Translations under genes and position numbers: made by a program
The notes under the pieces: generated by a model
Told to the model about the DNA's origin: nothing
Databases searched by the model: none
The model's input: the letters and a program-made list of their open reading frames with translations, nothing else
Assembly (NCBI RefSeq): GCF_019097595.1
Contig: NC_080727.1
Span: 8,020,001 to 8,084,000 of the forward strand
Length of the DNA stretch: 64,000 bases
From: Hemibagrus wyckioides
Lineage: Eukaryota > Chordata > Actinopteri > Siluriformes > Bagridae
Direction: 5' to 3'
Part shown: in pieces, positions 22,085-33,619 of the stretch
How positions within the stretch are numbered: the stretch's first letter is position 1
How the letters are laid out: each line of letters starts with the position of its first letter

Positions 22085-23900
22085 CTTATCTGCCCAGGAA
22101 GTTGCTTGTCCTGAGACATACCAGGCTGGTGCCCAGATGATGTGCTGATCAGCTTGCAGATGTTGCAGAGCAGATATCTAACAATATCTCACTGAGCCAG
22201 GCAGTTGTTCCTGTGAGCTTCAAGATAAATACTATCATCCCTGTGCCAAGAAATCCGTGTCCTGCCTCAATGACTACTAACCTCTAGCACTCAGTGCCCT
22301 GAGTGGCTAATCAAGGAATACATAAAGGTCAATCTTCTCTCCTCACTGCACTCATTTTAGTTCACCTATCACCCTACTTGGGTAATGGTATATACCATAT
22401 CCTCTACCTGTCCTGGACAAGAAGGGCGAGAATGTGAGAGAATGCTGTTCAGCAGCAGTTTAGTTCAACGAGTTAGCAGTCAATTTAATCAACCTAGCGT
22501 AACTTATTGAAATAGCTGAGTTTGTACACGCTCCTTTACAACTGCAGGCTGGACTTTTTGACCATCAGGATGAGCAACACCACCTCCTGCAGCACCCCAG
22601 CCAATAGTACTCCACAGGGCTGTGTGCTCGGTCCATTATTGTGAACTCTACGGGCTCATGCTGGTGCTCAAACCATATGCTCAAGTTTACTGATGACACC
22701 ACTGTATTCATGAATAAGTCACAGTTGCTGATGATAATATGATAGGCGGCCTCAACAGCCACAGTGACAGGACAGCATACAAGGTAGAAGTGGAGCAGCT
22801 CACAGACTGCTAGAAACAGCAGTCTGTCTCTTAATGACTGTTGGCTTCAAGAGACCTTGTCTTCCTGAAGGACAAACAAGGTATGGAAAATATCCATGCC
22901 ATCATCATGTCATCAGGCAGAAGGTATGGAAATATCCATGCCATCATCAAGATTCTACCCTGAGGCAGTCACATCCAAGCCAAGCCCAGATGTGCCAAGC
23001 CAAGAAATTCCAGGAGTACCTTCATGCTCTCTGAGGAGAGCAAACTGCCTCACTTCCATCAATACTACCTTTTTCATGGGGAGCTTAGAGATAATACTGA
23101 CCAGTTTTCTCAGGGTCTGGTAACAATGGAGTCTCTCTACCCATCATCAACTCATCCAACCTCAAACAGTGCATTTACAAGGCCTCCAGCATTCTGAAGG
23201 AGCCCTCCTACTCATCTCATGGAATCTTCACCCACCTGCCATCTGGCAGAAGGTATGGAAATATCCATGCCATCATCACCAAACTTCACATGAGCTTATA
23301 CACTGAGGCAGTCAGACTGGTGGAGGCAACTGTCCATCATCTCTTAATGTCGATAACTGTTGACTTCAGGAGACCTTATCCTGGGCAATGTCCGCTGTAC
23401 ATCAATGGTGCATCTGTAGGGAGAGTGAAAAGCACCTTGGAGTGTATATCATACAGGACCTCACCTGGACACTCATTACCTGCCAAGCCAAGAATTCTCA
23501 GCAGTGCCTTCACCATAAAGATAGTTCTGACCAGTTGTCTCATGATCCTGTAGTGGAACTACACTGTCTCAGTTTTTAAGAACATTGGAGTAGATCATGG
23601 GGTTCTCTCTACCCACCATTGACTACTCCAACCAAAAACAATGCATCTGCAAGGCCTCCAGCAATGTAAAGAAGCCCTCCTACCCTTTTCATGGACTCGT
23701 CACCTTTCTGTCATCTGACAGAAGGTATGGAAACACCCATGCCATCATCATCACTGTCCACTGTACATCAACGGTGCATCTGTAGAGAGACTGAAAAGCT
23801 TGTTGGTGTGCACCTCAGACAGGATCACACCCTGACCCTAAGCACCTGCCAAGTGGAGAAATCCCAGCGGTACCTTCACCATTAGAGTCTGCATGCACTA
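22085..23900 (+). pseudogene. Scrambled non-LTR retrotransposon (LINE) reverse transcriptase remnant
   Basis: Dead LINE ORF2 pieces in plus orientation. Recognisable parts are TIIPVP-like and LNDY motifs near 22230-22280, DFLT near 22553, PQGCVLGPLL at 22612-22641, and FTDDTT at 22686-22703. The last is the polymerase active-site FADD box with Ala changed to Thr. The last two lie in different frames, so at least one indel separates them. Downstream, the C-terminal region (GRRYGNIHAII, YTEAVRLVEA, PLYINGASV, DLTW) appears more than once and out of order: the AAGGTATGGAAATATCC block recurs near 22878, 22921, 23251 and 23722, and the CTGTACATCAA block near 23394 and 23760. The wording resembles fish L2/Rex/jockey-type elements. 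Stops occur in every frame, so no protein is made. Confidence 0.8.
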
Positions 23901-24635
23901 CTTTCTTGAGGCAGCCAGACCTCACTGCTCAACAAATGGCTGCCTCCAAAACACAATGACCAATCAAATCCTTTGAGATCCCTTCATCCACCCTAGAATG
24001 AACTTCACTGTACACTTATACTTATCTAATGGAAAATGCTGCTGTGCTGCTATGAGACACTTTTTACTACCAGACGTTTTATTGGGTCATATTGTTATAA
24101 TACCCTGCATTTTTCATCATGTCCCAGCTTTAATCAAATAAAAGTCAAACATTCAGTCTTGAGGAAATTTGGCTACACTGATAAAAAACAAAAAAACAAA
24201 AAAAAGACACTGGAGCTGGATTGACTCTGAACAAACAATATAAATCATCATTTTAGAACACGTACTAAGAGACAGTGTCCCTGTGGCACAAATGCAGATA
24301 AAGGAAAACTAAAGCATGACTAATTGGATATAAATATGCTTTGGATCAGAGTCTGTCCTTTAGTGCCAGTACTACCGATTTGGCAAAAAAAGCTGTGAAT
24401 AACTAGCAATGTTGTAATACAATGTCATTCATGACCAAAATGTATTAATCTTGACGGCAAATAGAAGAGAGGAAAAATAGTTGTTTAATGTATCTCTGGC
24501 TGTGTTTAATGCTATTGGGACAAAGTAAACAAAGACTGGCTGCTAATTTATTTGAGCATTAAATGAGCGGATTAACAGAAATTCCTGTTTAATACTTCAA
24601 TGTTATTGGTGAGAACCGATGTTATTGTGGCAGCT
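23901..24635. other. Unannotated unc5d intron 2 sequence
   Basis: No gene or repeat family recognised. Confidence 0.45.
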
Positions 24636-24778
24636 AACCAATGTCATTGTGCCAGCTAGCTTATACAGCTAACCAATGTGTATTGTGCTAGCTAGCTTAT
24701 ATGGCTAACCAATGTGTATTGTGCTAGCTAGCTTATATGGCTAACCAATGTGTATTGTGCTAGCTAGCTTATACAGTT
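24636..24778 (+). repeat. 36-bp tandem repeat, about 4 copies
   Basis: Units begin AACCAATGTGTATTGTGC and contain the palindromic GCTAGCTAGC. Starts at 24636 (35 bp), 24671, 24707 and 24743. A partial unit precedes the array. Confidence 0.95.
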
Positions 24779-24951
24779 TACGAAAGGATATGTTTCTTTC
24801 CCATAATGTCATATACTAATGTGTGTTGAAACAGCCTGGTGTTTTCGATTATATTAAAATAGATGTTTCTAGTCCATTGTTTCTAGTCCATTGTTTCTAG
24901 GCCACAGCTTCTTAATTAATTTATTATTTCACACAGATTTAGAGATTTACA
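24779..24951. other. Unannotated
   Basis: Short TTTCTAGTCCATTG duplications near 24866-24900; otherwise nothing recognised. Confidence 0.4.
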
Positions 24952-25105
24952 ATAGGCCCTTAACCCTCTCTGCTCCAGGGGCGCCGTATCATGGCTGACC
25001 CTGCGCTCTGACCCCAACCTCCAAGGATGGGATATGCGAAGAAAGAATTTCACTGTGCTGTAATGTATATGTGACAAATAAAGGCCATTTCATTTTCATT
25101 TCATT
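24952..25105 (+). mobile_element. SINE 3' fragment
   Basis: AGGCCCTTAACCCTCTCTGC matches the family A body. GAATTTCACTGTGCTGTAAT and GTGACAAATAAAGGCC form a typical 3' end, followed by a TTTCATTTCA repeat tail. Confidence 0.7.
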
Positions 25106-26379
25106 TCATGTTTAGAAGCATGAGCACTGAGATGTTTTCGAAAATGATTTTTAGTTGCTTGCATTTTTACATGTCAGACAGTTAATGGGAAATTATTGCA
25201 TGTAGGAATGAAAGTTGTGACAGGGGGATTTAAAAATGTCAAACTGTATGCTTCCACTCGTTTTGACAGGGAAAATTAATGATTGCGTTACTAGCTAGTA
25301 TTTAAATACGATTACTCTGAGTGACATCAGTGGGATGTAGCAAAGTACAATTACTACTTAAGCACAGTTTTATTTTAAGCAAAGGTCAATTCCAGTGGTC
25401 TTTCTCCAAATGTAGGCCCTGGGGAGCAGGGAAGATTTTTGTAATAGTAATACCTGACAGACCAAATAGGGATGAATTCCATGCTTAACTTGTCAAACTA
25501 ATGCTTATATATAAAGTTAAACTTTTTCCAACCTATTTTGTTTAACTAATTTACTTACTTATCATAAGAACGCCATGAAATGAAGCTCCCTGATGCAGTT
25601 AATGAGTTGGAGGTCAATGTAAATTGAAGTACTTTACCTGTAAAGATTATAGCTCAATTTAAGAACTAATGCATTTTTGTTGTTGATGTTAAATGTGTTT
25701 TTGTCTAGACTTTTTGGTAGTGTAGTTGATGAAAACCTACAGCAATTTTAGACAACTAGACCTGAACTGTTTTGGTCAGTGTTGTCATTTTCCCATAAAG
25801 TGGAAAAAATTGGTACAAATCACCTTAATGTGATACAGCTGATACAAATCTTTGTGTGTGTGTTTGTGTGTGTGTGTGTGCATTTGCTGTGACAAATCAT
25901 GCTGGTCTACAGAGAGATCTCAACTGATAAGAGGATTTATAGGTATCTAGAGCCATTAGGCACCCAATTTATGTGTGTGTGTGACTTTGTGTGTGTGTGT
26001 TTAGGGATGTGTAGCTTTACTTAAAGGGATTACCAAGCTTGATTCATCAGGCGGATTAGAATTTACACATACGAACACACACAAACAGCATGGCACTTAA
26101 GGGAAATGTTGGTCCCTTAGACAGTCTCTCTCCCTCTCCCTCTCTCGGTCTCTCTCTGTCTCCTTTTCTCTACTCAGCTGTTACCCGGCATGTTCACTTC
26201 CCAAGTCCCTATCTGTCTTCTTTCATCCCTCAATCCTTCCTCATCCACTTTAAATCTCACTTTAAAGCTTATTCCTCTTTTCACTAACTCTTTAAATCTC
26301 TTGTCCACTCTTTGTCTTTCTTGCTAGCAGGGAAATCAAAACTTCAACAATTTCCTAAACACACACACACACACACAAA
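25106..26379. other. Unannotated, with TG and TC tracts
   Basis: No exon recognised. (TG)n occurs at 25853-25880 and about 25973-26001, a CT-rich tract at 26124-26175, and (AC)n at 26360-26378. Confidence 0.45.
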
Positions 26380-26660
26380 TTATCTTACCCTTGTGAGGAC
26401 CTTCCAGCGACATAATTATTAACACATCTACAGTATATTTAATGCTACCCTTGACCTAAAACAACCCTGACTATAGCATTAGTAACCTAAAGGAAACCCT
26501 TTGGATAAAATCATGGTAAATAAAGTACAAAAAACACAACAAAACAACAATAACAAAAAACAGACATCTAGCCACAAACTTCCCACAAGGTCAAAACTGT
26601 AACTGTCAGATATCCCTGTCCTTGTGAGGACATTTGTTTCCAATAAAGATATAAAACATG
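26380..26660 (-). mobile_element. Dispersed teleost repeat with CCTTGTGAGGACC ends
   Basis: ACCCTTGTGAGGACCTTCCA (26389 onward) and CCTTGTGAGGACATTTG (26618 onward), with an internal AGGAAACCCTTTGGAT segment, match a familiar fish repeat. Class and strand uncertain. Confidence 0.45.
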
Positions 26661-27419
26661 CGCTACACCATAACACCCCCCCTCCCCCCACACACACTCA
26701 CACACACACACTCTTTTTCTGTGCCAGCTTGATTGACACTTGTTCTGTCCTAATACACAGCAGTGGAATAAAGTCATGATCCCTTTTTCTTAAACTAAAC
26801 ATTTAGTTTTGAATCATATTTGTTATATCAACCAGTTCATATCAGTTTATTTGTCTTTTCTGGAACTTTCTAAACTACTTGATTGTGTCTGTCAATGTAT
26901 TCACAAAGTCTGAAGTTGGCAAAAGTGCAGATATTTACACATTAAATATACACACAGGTTTTTTTTTTGGTAATTCCCCCTTTGCCATGGTCTTCCAAAG
27001 GGCCATAATGGATTTGAAATGAAATATAAATACCTGGCCTTTTATGAACCCAGACAATGGCTTCCTGTCTTCAGCTCACCAGTCAGAAGAGACTTTATAC
27101 ATCTTTTATAGCATGAATTCTTAATTCTCCCAAAGTGTTCAGATCGCTTTTGTTCCCAGAACCAGTGCCATCAGTTCATGCTCCTTTTTATCCTCCAAAC
27201 ATTGTTTCATCTAGAGCTCTAAAAATAATATGGGAATTTAGGTACTCTTGGAAAGCAGGAAGTGACTGCTTTTATATAACCCCAAAAAAGCATTTTGACT
27301 TAGCTAGTAAGGGTTCAGCATAGTTGAAAAAGTACTGTATTTAAAAAAAAATTGTATTTATTTATATATAAATATGGAGTGAATCCACTGAATTATATTT
27401 TTATACCTCTGTTATGAAT
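26661..27419. other. Unannotated unc5d intron 2 sequence
   Basis: CACACA tracts near 26690-26712; no exon recognised. Confidence 0.45.
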
Positions 27420-27625
27420 GCTAATCAAAATGTTAGAAATAATACAGTGCTAATGGGAACTGTTAGTCAACAGTGCTAATTAGAAATGTTAGTCAACAAG
27501 GCTACTTGGAATAGTTAGTCAGTAAAGTGTAGCACAATGTTAATCAGAACTGTTAGTTAACAATGCTAATTAGAAATGTTAGTCAACGATGCTTATCAGA
27601 GCTGTTAGTCAACTATACTAATCAA
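27420..27625 (+). repeat. Degenerate 26-bp minisatellite, left part
   Basis: Diverged tandem copies of a unit around TGTTAGTCAACAATGCTAAT. The array resumes at 28105 after an insertion. Confidence 0.85.
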
Positions 27626-27978
27626 GTCAAGTAAAGAAGCTTTTATTGTCATTTCAACCACATATAGCTGACGCAGTACACTGGGAAATGAAACAACGTT
27701 TCTCCAGGACGCTGGTGCTACATAAACATACAACATATAATACAAACACAGAATCAACAACACAGAGCTAGGACAGAAGTTAGTCCTAGACAAATAAAGT
27801 GCAAAGTGTGCAACTAGGTGCAAACAGAGCAAAGACAAGACAGTGCAAAAACAAACAACACAAGACAGGACATGTAGCGCCGAAAAAAGAACATGAATGC
27901 AATGAAATGAAATAAAATGAAATGATGTGCAACCTTGAGAAACTGTAAAAAAACCAGATATCTAATAACATATATTAT

Positions 27979-28034
<56 letters not shown>

Positions 28035-28100
28035 CAGCCTGACAATATGTTTTGTGCAAAAATGCAATAGCAGTAGTTGAAGTAATAGAAATAGAGATAA
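27626..28100 (-). mobile_element. Interspersed repeat inserted in the 26-bp minisatellite
   Basis: Starts with GTCAAGTAAAGAAGCTTTTA and TTGTCATTTCAACCACATAT, continuing with GCAGTACACTGGGAAATGAA and a GTGCAAAGTGTGCAA tail. This is an abundant teleost repeat. A (TA)n tract (27982-28033) lies near its right side. The minisatellite continues on both sides, so this is a nested insertion. Confidence 0.7.
27982..28033. repeat. (TA)n microsatellite
   Basis: About 50 bp of TA. Confidence 0.97.
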
Positions 28101-28104
28101 ACAT

Positions 28105-28550
28105 AGCATCAGTTTAGTTAACAATACTAAAAAATGAAAAAATTGCTAGTTAACAATGTTAAACGGAACTGTTAGTCAACAATGCTGATCGGAATTGCTA
28201 GTCAACAATGCTAACTTGAACAGTAACTTGAGTAACTTGAGTCAGTAATGTGTAGCAGAACTGTTAGTCAAGAATGCTAAGTGGAACCGTTAGTTAACAA
28301 TGCTAATTGGAACTGTTAACAGTGCTAATTGGAACTGATAGGCAACAATGCTAATCAGGACAGTTAGTAAACAATGCTAATCAGTCATTTGACAATGCTA
28401 ATTGGAACTGCTAGGCAACACTGCTAATCAGGACAGTGAGTCAACAATGCTAATCAGTTAGTTAGCAATGCTAATCGGAATTGCTGTCAACAATGCTAAT
28501 CTGAACAGTTCATCAGTGTAGTAGAGCTGTTAGTCAACAATGCTAGTTTC
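28105..28550 (+). repeat. Degenerate 26-bp minisatellite, right part
   Basis: About 15 diverged units with the core GTTAGTCAACAATGCTAAT, spaced about 26 bp where intact and shortened in places. Confidence 0.88.
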
Positions 28551-28762
28551 CAATTAAACTTAAAATGGGAGCAACCAGGTAGACCTTAAATATAGCATAT
28601 TTACCGTAAATAAAATATATATTCGTAAAATACTTTTAGACATGTTTGAAAAGCATTAAGCTTATAATTTAAGGGCATTAAAATATTTTATTATTTTATT
28701 AATTATTAATTGTTATTTTAATAATAAAATAAAATATTCTTAATTTATTTTATTATTTGTAA

Positions 28763-28816
<54 letters not shown>

Positions 28817-29788
28817 TTCTAAAAATGAACACGTCATAAATATTTCATGAACGAAACATGGCGTGAACGAAACATGACATGTCTTTTTAACTGAAGCTGA
28901 ATAAATCAGATATTTATCAATCACATTGGCTTGTGTCTGTCCTGATCTGCACATCTTCAGCTGAATGAATTATTTGGATCATTGCTGAAGTTATTCCTCA
29001 AGTCAATATTCGATTCGTCAGTAAATCCATCCAGTGATTTAAAAATTAAATATTGTTTTAATATAGAAGCATTTTCAAAACATATGTATAATTTATATCT
29101 GCATATTTATACCATATATTTATTTTATATGAAGTATTGCACAGTTCACTTTAAAAAATATTCTACATTAAAAAGCTGAGTGACAATAAATGTTTTTTTA
29201 ACTGTGTTGAAGTGCATAACTATTGTAATTGGTTTAATATATCAAAATAAAAAAAGGAACAATAATTAATTTTTTTAATTTATATATTAACATATCTTTA
29301 GTTAAATTAATCACATAAATTTGTTTATTTATATTATTTAGATATTTGGCTAGTCCTATTACCTTCTTAGTAAAATGCCTGTATATATATTTAAAATATA
29401 TGCTTAAATTATTTTTCACTAGTGGAAAAAAGACTAAAAGACTATGTTTGTTCCTTGCTACAATTAAACATGCACATTTTAGTTCTGTCGATGTTACCAT
29501 ATCTTGTTTAGGCATGAGTGCTACAAGACTGCCTGTTATACATCACTATAATGTTGACCACTATTATCAGATTGTCAGATTTTAAAAATAATGACAGTAC
29601 AGCAGAACAAATCATCAAGCACAGCGTGTGCATGCAGCCCAAGGACAACAGCAGTCCCGCTATCTGAGTTTGATTTATCGCCCTGTCTGGTGGGGAGATG
29701 CTATCGGTGTATATCTGTCCTGCACTGAGGGACCTCAGAATAAATCAATGGCACGTTGCAGATTTGCAGTCGATTAGCTTACCTTACA
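28551..29788. other. Very AT-rich unannotated sequence
   Basis: No exon recognised. A TTATTTTA/TAAAATAA inverted AT block lies near 28681-28755 and (TA)n at 28764-28815. Confidence 0.5.
28764..28815. repeat. (TA)n microsatellite
   Basis: About 50 bp of TA. Confidence 0.97.
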
Positions 29789-29814
29789 AACACACACACA
29801 CACACACACACACA
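29789..29814. repeat. (AC)n microsatellite
   Basis: AC run of about 26 bp. Confidence 0.95.
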
Positions 29815-30039
29815 GGATGAGAGCTAAGGTTTTTTGGCTACAAACATGAGTGAATGGGAAAATATGGGTGACGAAGGATATTATTAGAACGTGTTAGAAG
29901 ATTTCGACCAATAAGACTACACTGAATGCAAGAGATTAAATTTCCATAATGCGGAATAGAATCTTGTCCAGCAATCAAATAGTGGCTAATCACAATCTTT
30001 GCTTCTTTACTGCATAATGCTTGAAGATAATAGTCTTGC

Positions 30040-30613
30040 TGTGAAGCCATAGACAGATCAGAGTGCCCGTGCTGACCCGTGTCCACTGCACCATGGCAAT
30101 TGAGGAAGGTGGCCTGGTCTGATGAATCACGTTTTCTTTTCAAGCATGTGGACAACCGAATGTGTGTGCATTGCTTACTTGGGGAAGAGATGGCATGTGG
30201 ATGCACTATGGGAAAAAGGCAAGCTGGTGGAGGCAGTGTGATGCTCTGGGTAATGTTCTGCTGGGAAACCTTAGGTCTTGGCATTCATGTGGATGTCAGT
30301 TTGACACGTATCACCTATCTAATTGCTGCAGACCAAGTACACACCTTGGCAACGGTATTCATTAATGGCAGTGGCCCCTTTCATGCACCATGCTACATGT
30401 CATGGTATTGACTTGGCCTTCCAAAGGCTGATCCATGAAGTCTCCACCTCATAACCTACAGGAATTAAAAAATCTGTTGCGAAAGTCTTGGTGCCAGAAA
30501 CCACAGCACACCTTCAGAGGTCCTGTGGAGTCTTGATGAGTAAGAGCTGTTCTGGTGGGACAAGGAGGACCGACAACATAGCAGGTGGTTTTAATCTTAT
30601 GGCTGTTCGGTGT
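30040..30613 (+). pseudogene. Tc1-like transposase relic, internally deleted
   Basis: One frame (from about 30079) reads VAWSDESRFLFKH, GGGSVMLWVMFCWETLG and FINGSGPF, the middle of a Tc1-like transposase with its first Asp. Where the family has QQDNAPCH, this copy reads directly from GSGPF into HAPCY, so about 10 bases and the second catalytic Asp are lost. A larger piece carrying the SPDLNPIE box is also missing. C-terminal wording reappears in another frame (NLQELKNLLRKSW at about 30457-30496, then QHTFRG and VRAVL). The end TGGTTTTAATCTTATGGCTG near 30585-30604 is the 3' terminal repeat. The left end is too decayed to place. Not functional. Confidence 0.8.
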
Positions 30614-31332
30614 GAGATATTTAAATTGTGTGAATTGAATAAAAACACACAAAATGTGAAAAAAATGTATTCTTGGCTAATAAGTGTTGGCTATGTTTTT
30701 TTTTTTCTTTTCTGAAATCTCATTAAAAGACACACAGATAATGTGACTACGTGATGGAATGAAAACTTTCAGGTCTGTAACTTTCTTGTTTGAGTTTTTG
30801 CATTTTGAATATAAATGACCATCATTCTTGGACACACTATCATCGTCCATCATCACAAACCACAGTCGGCTATTATACCATTCCCAGTAGTTGAATAGCA
30901 TCAAATATCAGCTTTGTCCCCGTGTTTCTTTCATTCAAAACAGACTGAGTGTAAAGAAATAAATAAAATAAACCTCATAAAAGAGGGAAAAAAGGACCCA
31001 GTGTGTGAAGTGAAGAGCCGCAGGCTGTTTTCAGGGGTTGTGAATTGAAAATAACAATTGGTGTCTGGCACATTGAAGGCAAAAGGAATAACATTTCTCA
31101 CGATTGCATCACTGTTGCTTTCATGGCCTTCAAACTCATAGCTATCAAAAAAGTAACACACCATTTTACACAAGTGATATTATTTAAAAGGCTCACAGTT
31201 ATGCAAAAAAATGGAATACAACAATTTAAAATGCTAGAATTTAAGAGTATGCTACTTAAAACTAGTCAATGTTTTTGCTGTTATATATATATATATATAT
31301 ATGAATCTGAATATCATGGTCAAAGTGTGATG
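30614..31332. other. Unannotated; (TA)n near the right end
   Basis: No exon recognised; (TA)n at 31281-31302. Confidence 0.45.
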
Positions 31333-31796
31333 TCAGGGCCGGGATCCTCGCCCTAGGCGGGGCTCGAACCCAACCGTCCGTGGTGCGCGTGCCCATGCTG
31401 GCACGTGGCTGAATGCAGACCCAGACACAGGATTCAGTGAAGCGCTGCTTTTATTCACATGAAGACACGACATGGGAAGACGAACAGGATACGAGTCATG
31501 GCGTGGTTAAAAAAAGGAAAATAAAGATGGAACAGGTAACAAGATCAACTCAGGCCCATAGACGGACTGGAACCACGGAACGAATAACAGCAAACAATCA
31601 CGGACAAAGACAGGCACAAAAGTATCCCTATTTATAGGGCTAGACATTAGGGTAAACTGGGTACAGGTGAGACAATCAGGGGAGAGAACAATAGGACAGG
31701 TAATCACAAGACACACGAACAAGTAGGCTTCTCGGGTTCACCTGCCAGCGCCTTCCTCAGGCCTGGCAGGGAACAGTCCAGCAGTTCCTGACAGAT
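31333..31796 (-). mobile_element. ~464-bp element with TGTCAGG...CCTGACA ends
   Basis: The inverted ends TGTCAGG and CCTGACA bound a GC-richer block containing CGGGGCTCGAACCC (B-box-like on one strand), CTGCTTTTATTCACATGAAG and runs of CGGAACGAATAACAG-type words. TG...CA ends resemble a solo LTR, but no target duplication is clear: GTGA lies on the left and GATG on the right. A related 5' fragment may be present at 61.7 kb. Confidence 0.5.
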
Positions 31797-31820
31797 GTAA
31801 GATGATAATACAGTGGAATA

Positions 31821-32430
31821 CAGTGGAACCTTGGCATACAAATTTAAGTCGTTCTGGAGGCGAGTTCCTAAGGCAAAAAAAATGTATCGTGAAACGAATT
31901 TTCCTATAAAAAATAATATAAATGCAGATAATCTGTTCCAGCCACGCAAAAATATTGCAGATATTACCAATAAGAAGCATTTGTAAATTGTGTGGCTGCT
32001 TACAAAGAACTGACCCAAGTCAAGCATTCCATATCAGGGGTCCTCACAGGAAGTCATGCCACCAAGCTTGGGCTAGAAATTGAACAGACCACTCATGGCA
32101 CCGATCTACACCAATCAATCAACAAAAAATCACGTAGCTTTTGAACGCATGCCGAAGGCAATGTTGGTAACATAGGTTGACTTTTCTGACTTTTTTACTA
32201 AAAAAAATCTGTAAATTTGCTTCGGTCGGCTTCGCTTGGCTTTCCACTGATGCAAACAGCTTTCAGGAGTTTTGAACGGCTCCCAGATGTACGTGCAACT
32301 TAGCCAGCATTGGATACGGTTTGTTCGTATGCCGAAAATGCTTCTTATTCTAATGCAAATTTCTTGCAGTATTTCAGTTCTTAAGGCGAAAATTCGTAAG
32401 GGAGGGCATTCGTATGCCGAGGTTCCACTG
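31821..32430. mobile_element. MITE, 610 bp, TA target duplication
   Basis: The left end CAGTGGAACCTTGGCATAC (31821-31839) is inverted to GTATGCCGAGGTTCCACTG (32412-32430), with one mismatch. TA flanks both sides (31819-31820 and 32431-32432). No transposase is encoded. The TA duplication and CAGTGGAACC end point to a Tc1/mariner-superfamily (perhaps Tigger/pogo-like) source. Confidence 0.85.
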
Positions 32431-33418
32431 TATGCATACATTTCTAGTACAAAGTGTCTTTGATTAAATGCCCCAGCTTTGTTTGTTTTGCTCTTCCAAG
32501 AAGAATACGACGTAGGGCAAATGAAGGCCTCGCTCGCCACGTTGGGCCCAGGCAGCTATGCAAACTTCATGAACGACTGGTCATTACTGTCAGGTGTTGA
32601 GAGCTGAGATGGATATCAGTGCAATTTCGTGATATTAAATAAGATCAGAGCAGACAAATGAGGCAGAATTAAAAAAATTCATGGGTCAGATGATTAGCAT
32701 ACAGAGCAAACTAGGCACATACAAAGATGTGAGTAAAGGAAATAAAAACTGAGGACAGGACAAACTGTGTGTTAAAATATTTCACACATTTTCAGAGTGA
32801 GAGTGACTAATGTGTGTGTGTGTATTAGATTGAGAAAAGGTGTGTGTGAGAAGTCTGGTTATTGGATGCGGCTTAGCAGTAGAAGATTTTGGGGTGTGTT
32901 AGTCCATGCCAGTCATGTTTGTATGTTTGTAGCCTACAGGACTGCAGGCTTGTGATCCTGACACTTACAAACAAGTCGCTCCCAAGCGCATATATTACAA
33001 GATCTACTGTCAAGAGCAGGTACAAACTCTTGATCTGACGGATTACTGCCCTCCTTCCATCCTCAGCCTTGACTTTATCAAATGGTCTTACATACCACCT
33101 GCATCTTATTTCTGTTTGCACCCTGCTTTGTAAACTTTTATCGTCCTTGAGTTCTGTTCGTTGTTTGCATTCTTCCGACACCTCGCCACCATAGATACCA
33201 GCAACCTATCTATAGCTTGTAATATATTTGTTACATGTGTATTATTATATACATTTATGAAATCTATCTAGCTATAGAATAATATTATTGCTCTTTTTAC
33301 TACATCACTGTCATTTTAAGTAAATAGATGCATAATAATTATTGCTCTTAGTAGCAAACAAAGACATTTCTATGCTACTGTATATGAATATCTATTGTGT
33401 GTGTGTGTGTGTTTTTAC
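32431..33418. other. Unannotated unc5d intron 2 sequence next to exon 2
   Basis: No exon or repeat family recognised; (TG)n at about 33396-33412 lies just inside the exon 2 donor. Confidence 0.45.
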
Positions 33419-33619
33419 CTGTTCCCAGTTCGACATGTTCCAGGGATGTGTGTTGGTTTTGATGAACCCACTCCCCATTGCACTTGAAGAAGATCTGCAG
33501 CGCAGGTCTAGCTCGGCAGCGAAGCTTAATTGGATTGCTTTTGACGATGTAAGCGTCATCAGGCTCCTGAAGGAAGCGAGGCAGGGTTCCGGATGAAGCC
33601 GAAAGCCCGGCTCGATTTC
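33419..33619 (-). CDS. unc5d: Netrin receptor UNC5D, exon 2 (first half of first Ig domain)
   Basis: A 201-bp exon, phase 1 at both ends, encoding about 67 residues of the extracellular N-terminus. After a short variable leader (SASSGTLP) come the UNC5 signature pieces [24 protein letters not shown] (first Ig1 Cys), [14 protein letters not shown] and HVELGTG. In the family this part of Ig1 contributes to netrin and FLRT contact. EPDDAYI, KSNPI, RARPA and [12 protein letters not shown] match UNC5D best among the four vertebrate paralogues as I recall them. The acceptor is GTCATTTCAG|GAAATC and the donor ACAG|GTAAAA. Exon 1, with the signal peptide, should lie to the right but was not found within the remaining 30 kb, in line with the very large first intron of vertebrate unc5d. 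Intron 2 spans 20314-33418. An antisense open frame across the exon is a shadow. Confidence 0.94.

Noticed and set aside
29838..30284. 148-residue minus-strand frame
   Set aside because: Antisense to the Tc1-like transposase relic.
32130..32540. 136-residue minus-strand frame
   Set aside because: Runs across the MITE boundary and has no family similarity.
33342..33596. Plus-strand open frame across 33.34-33.6 kb
   Set aside because: It is antisense to unc5d exon 2, which has matching splice sites and strong family similarity on the minus strand.
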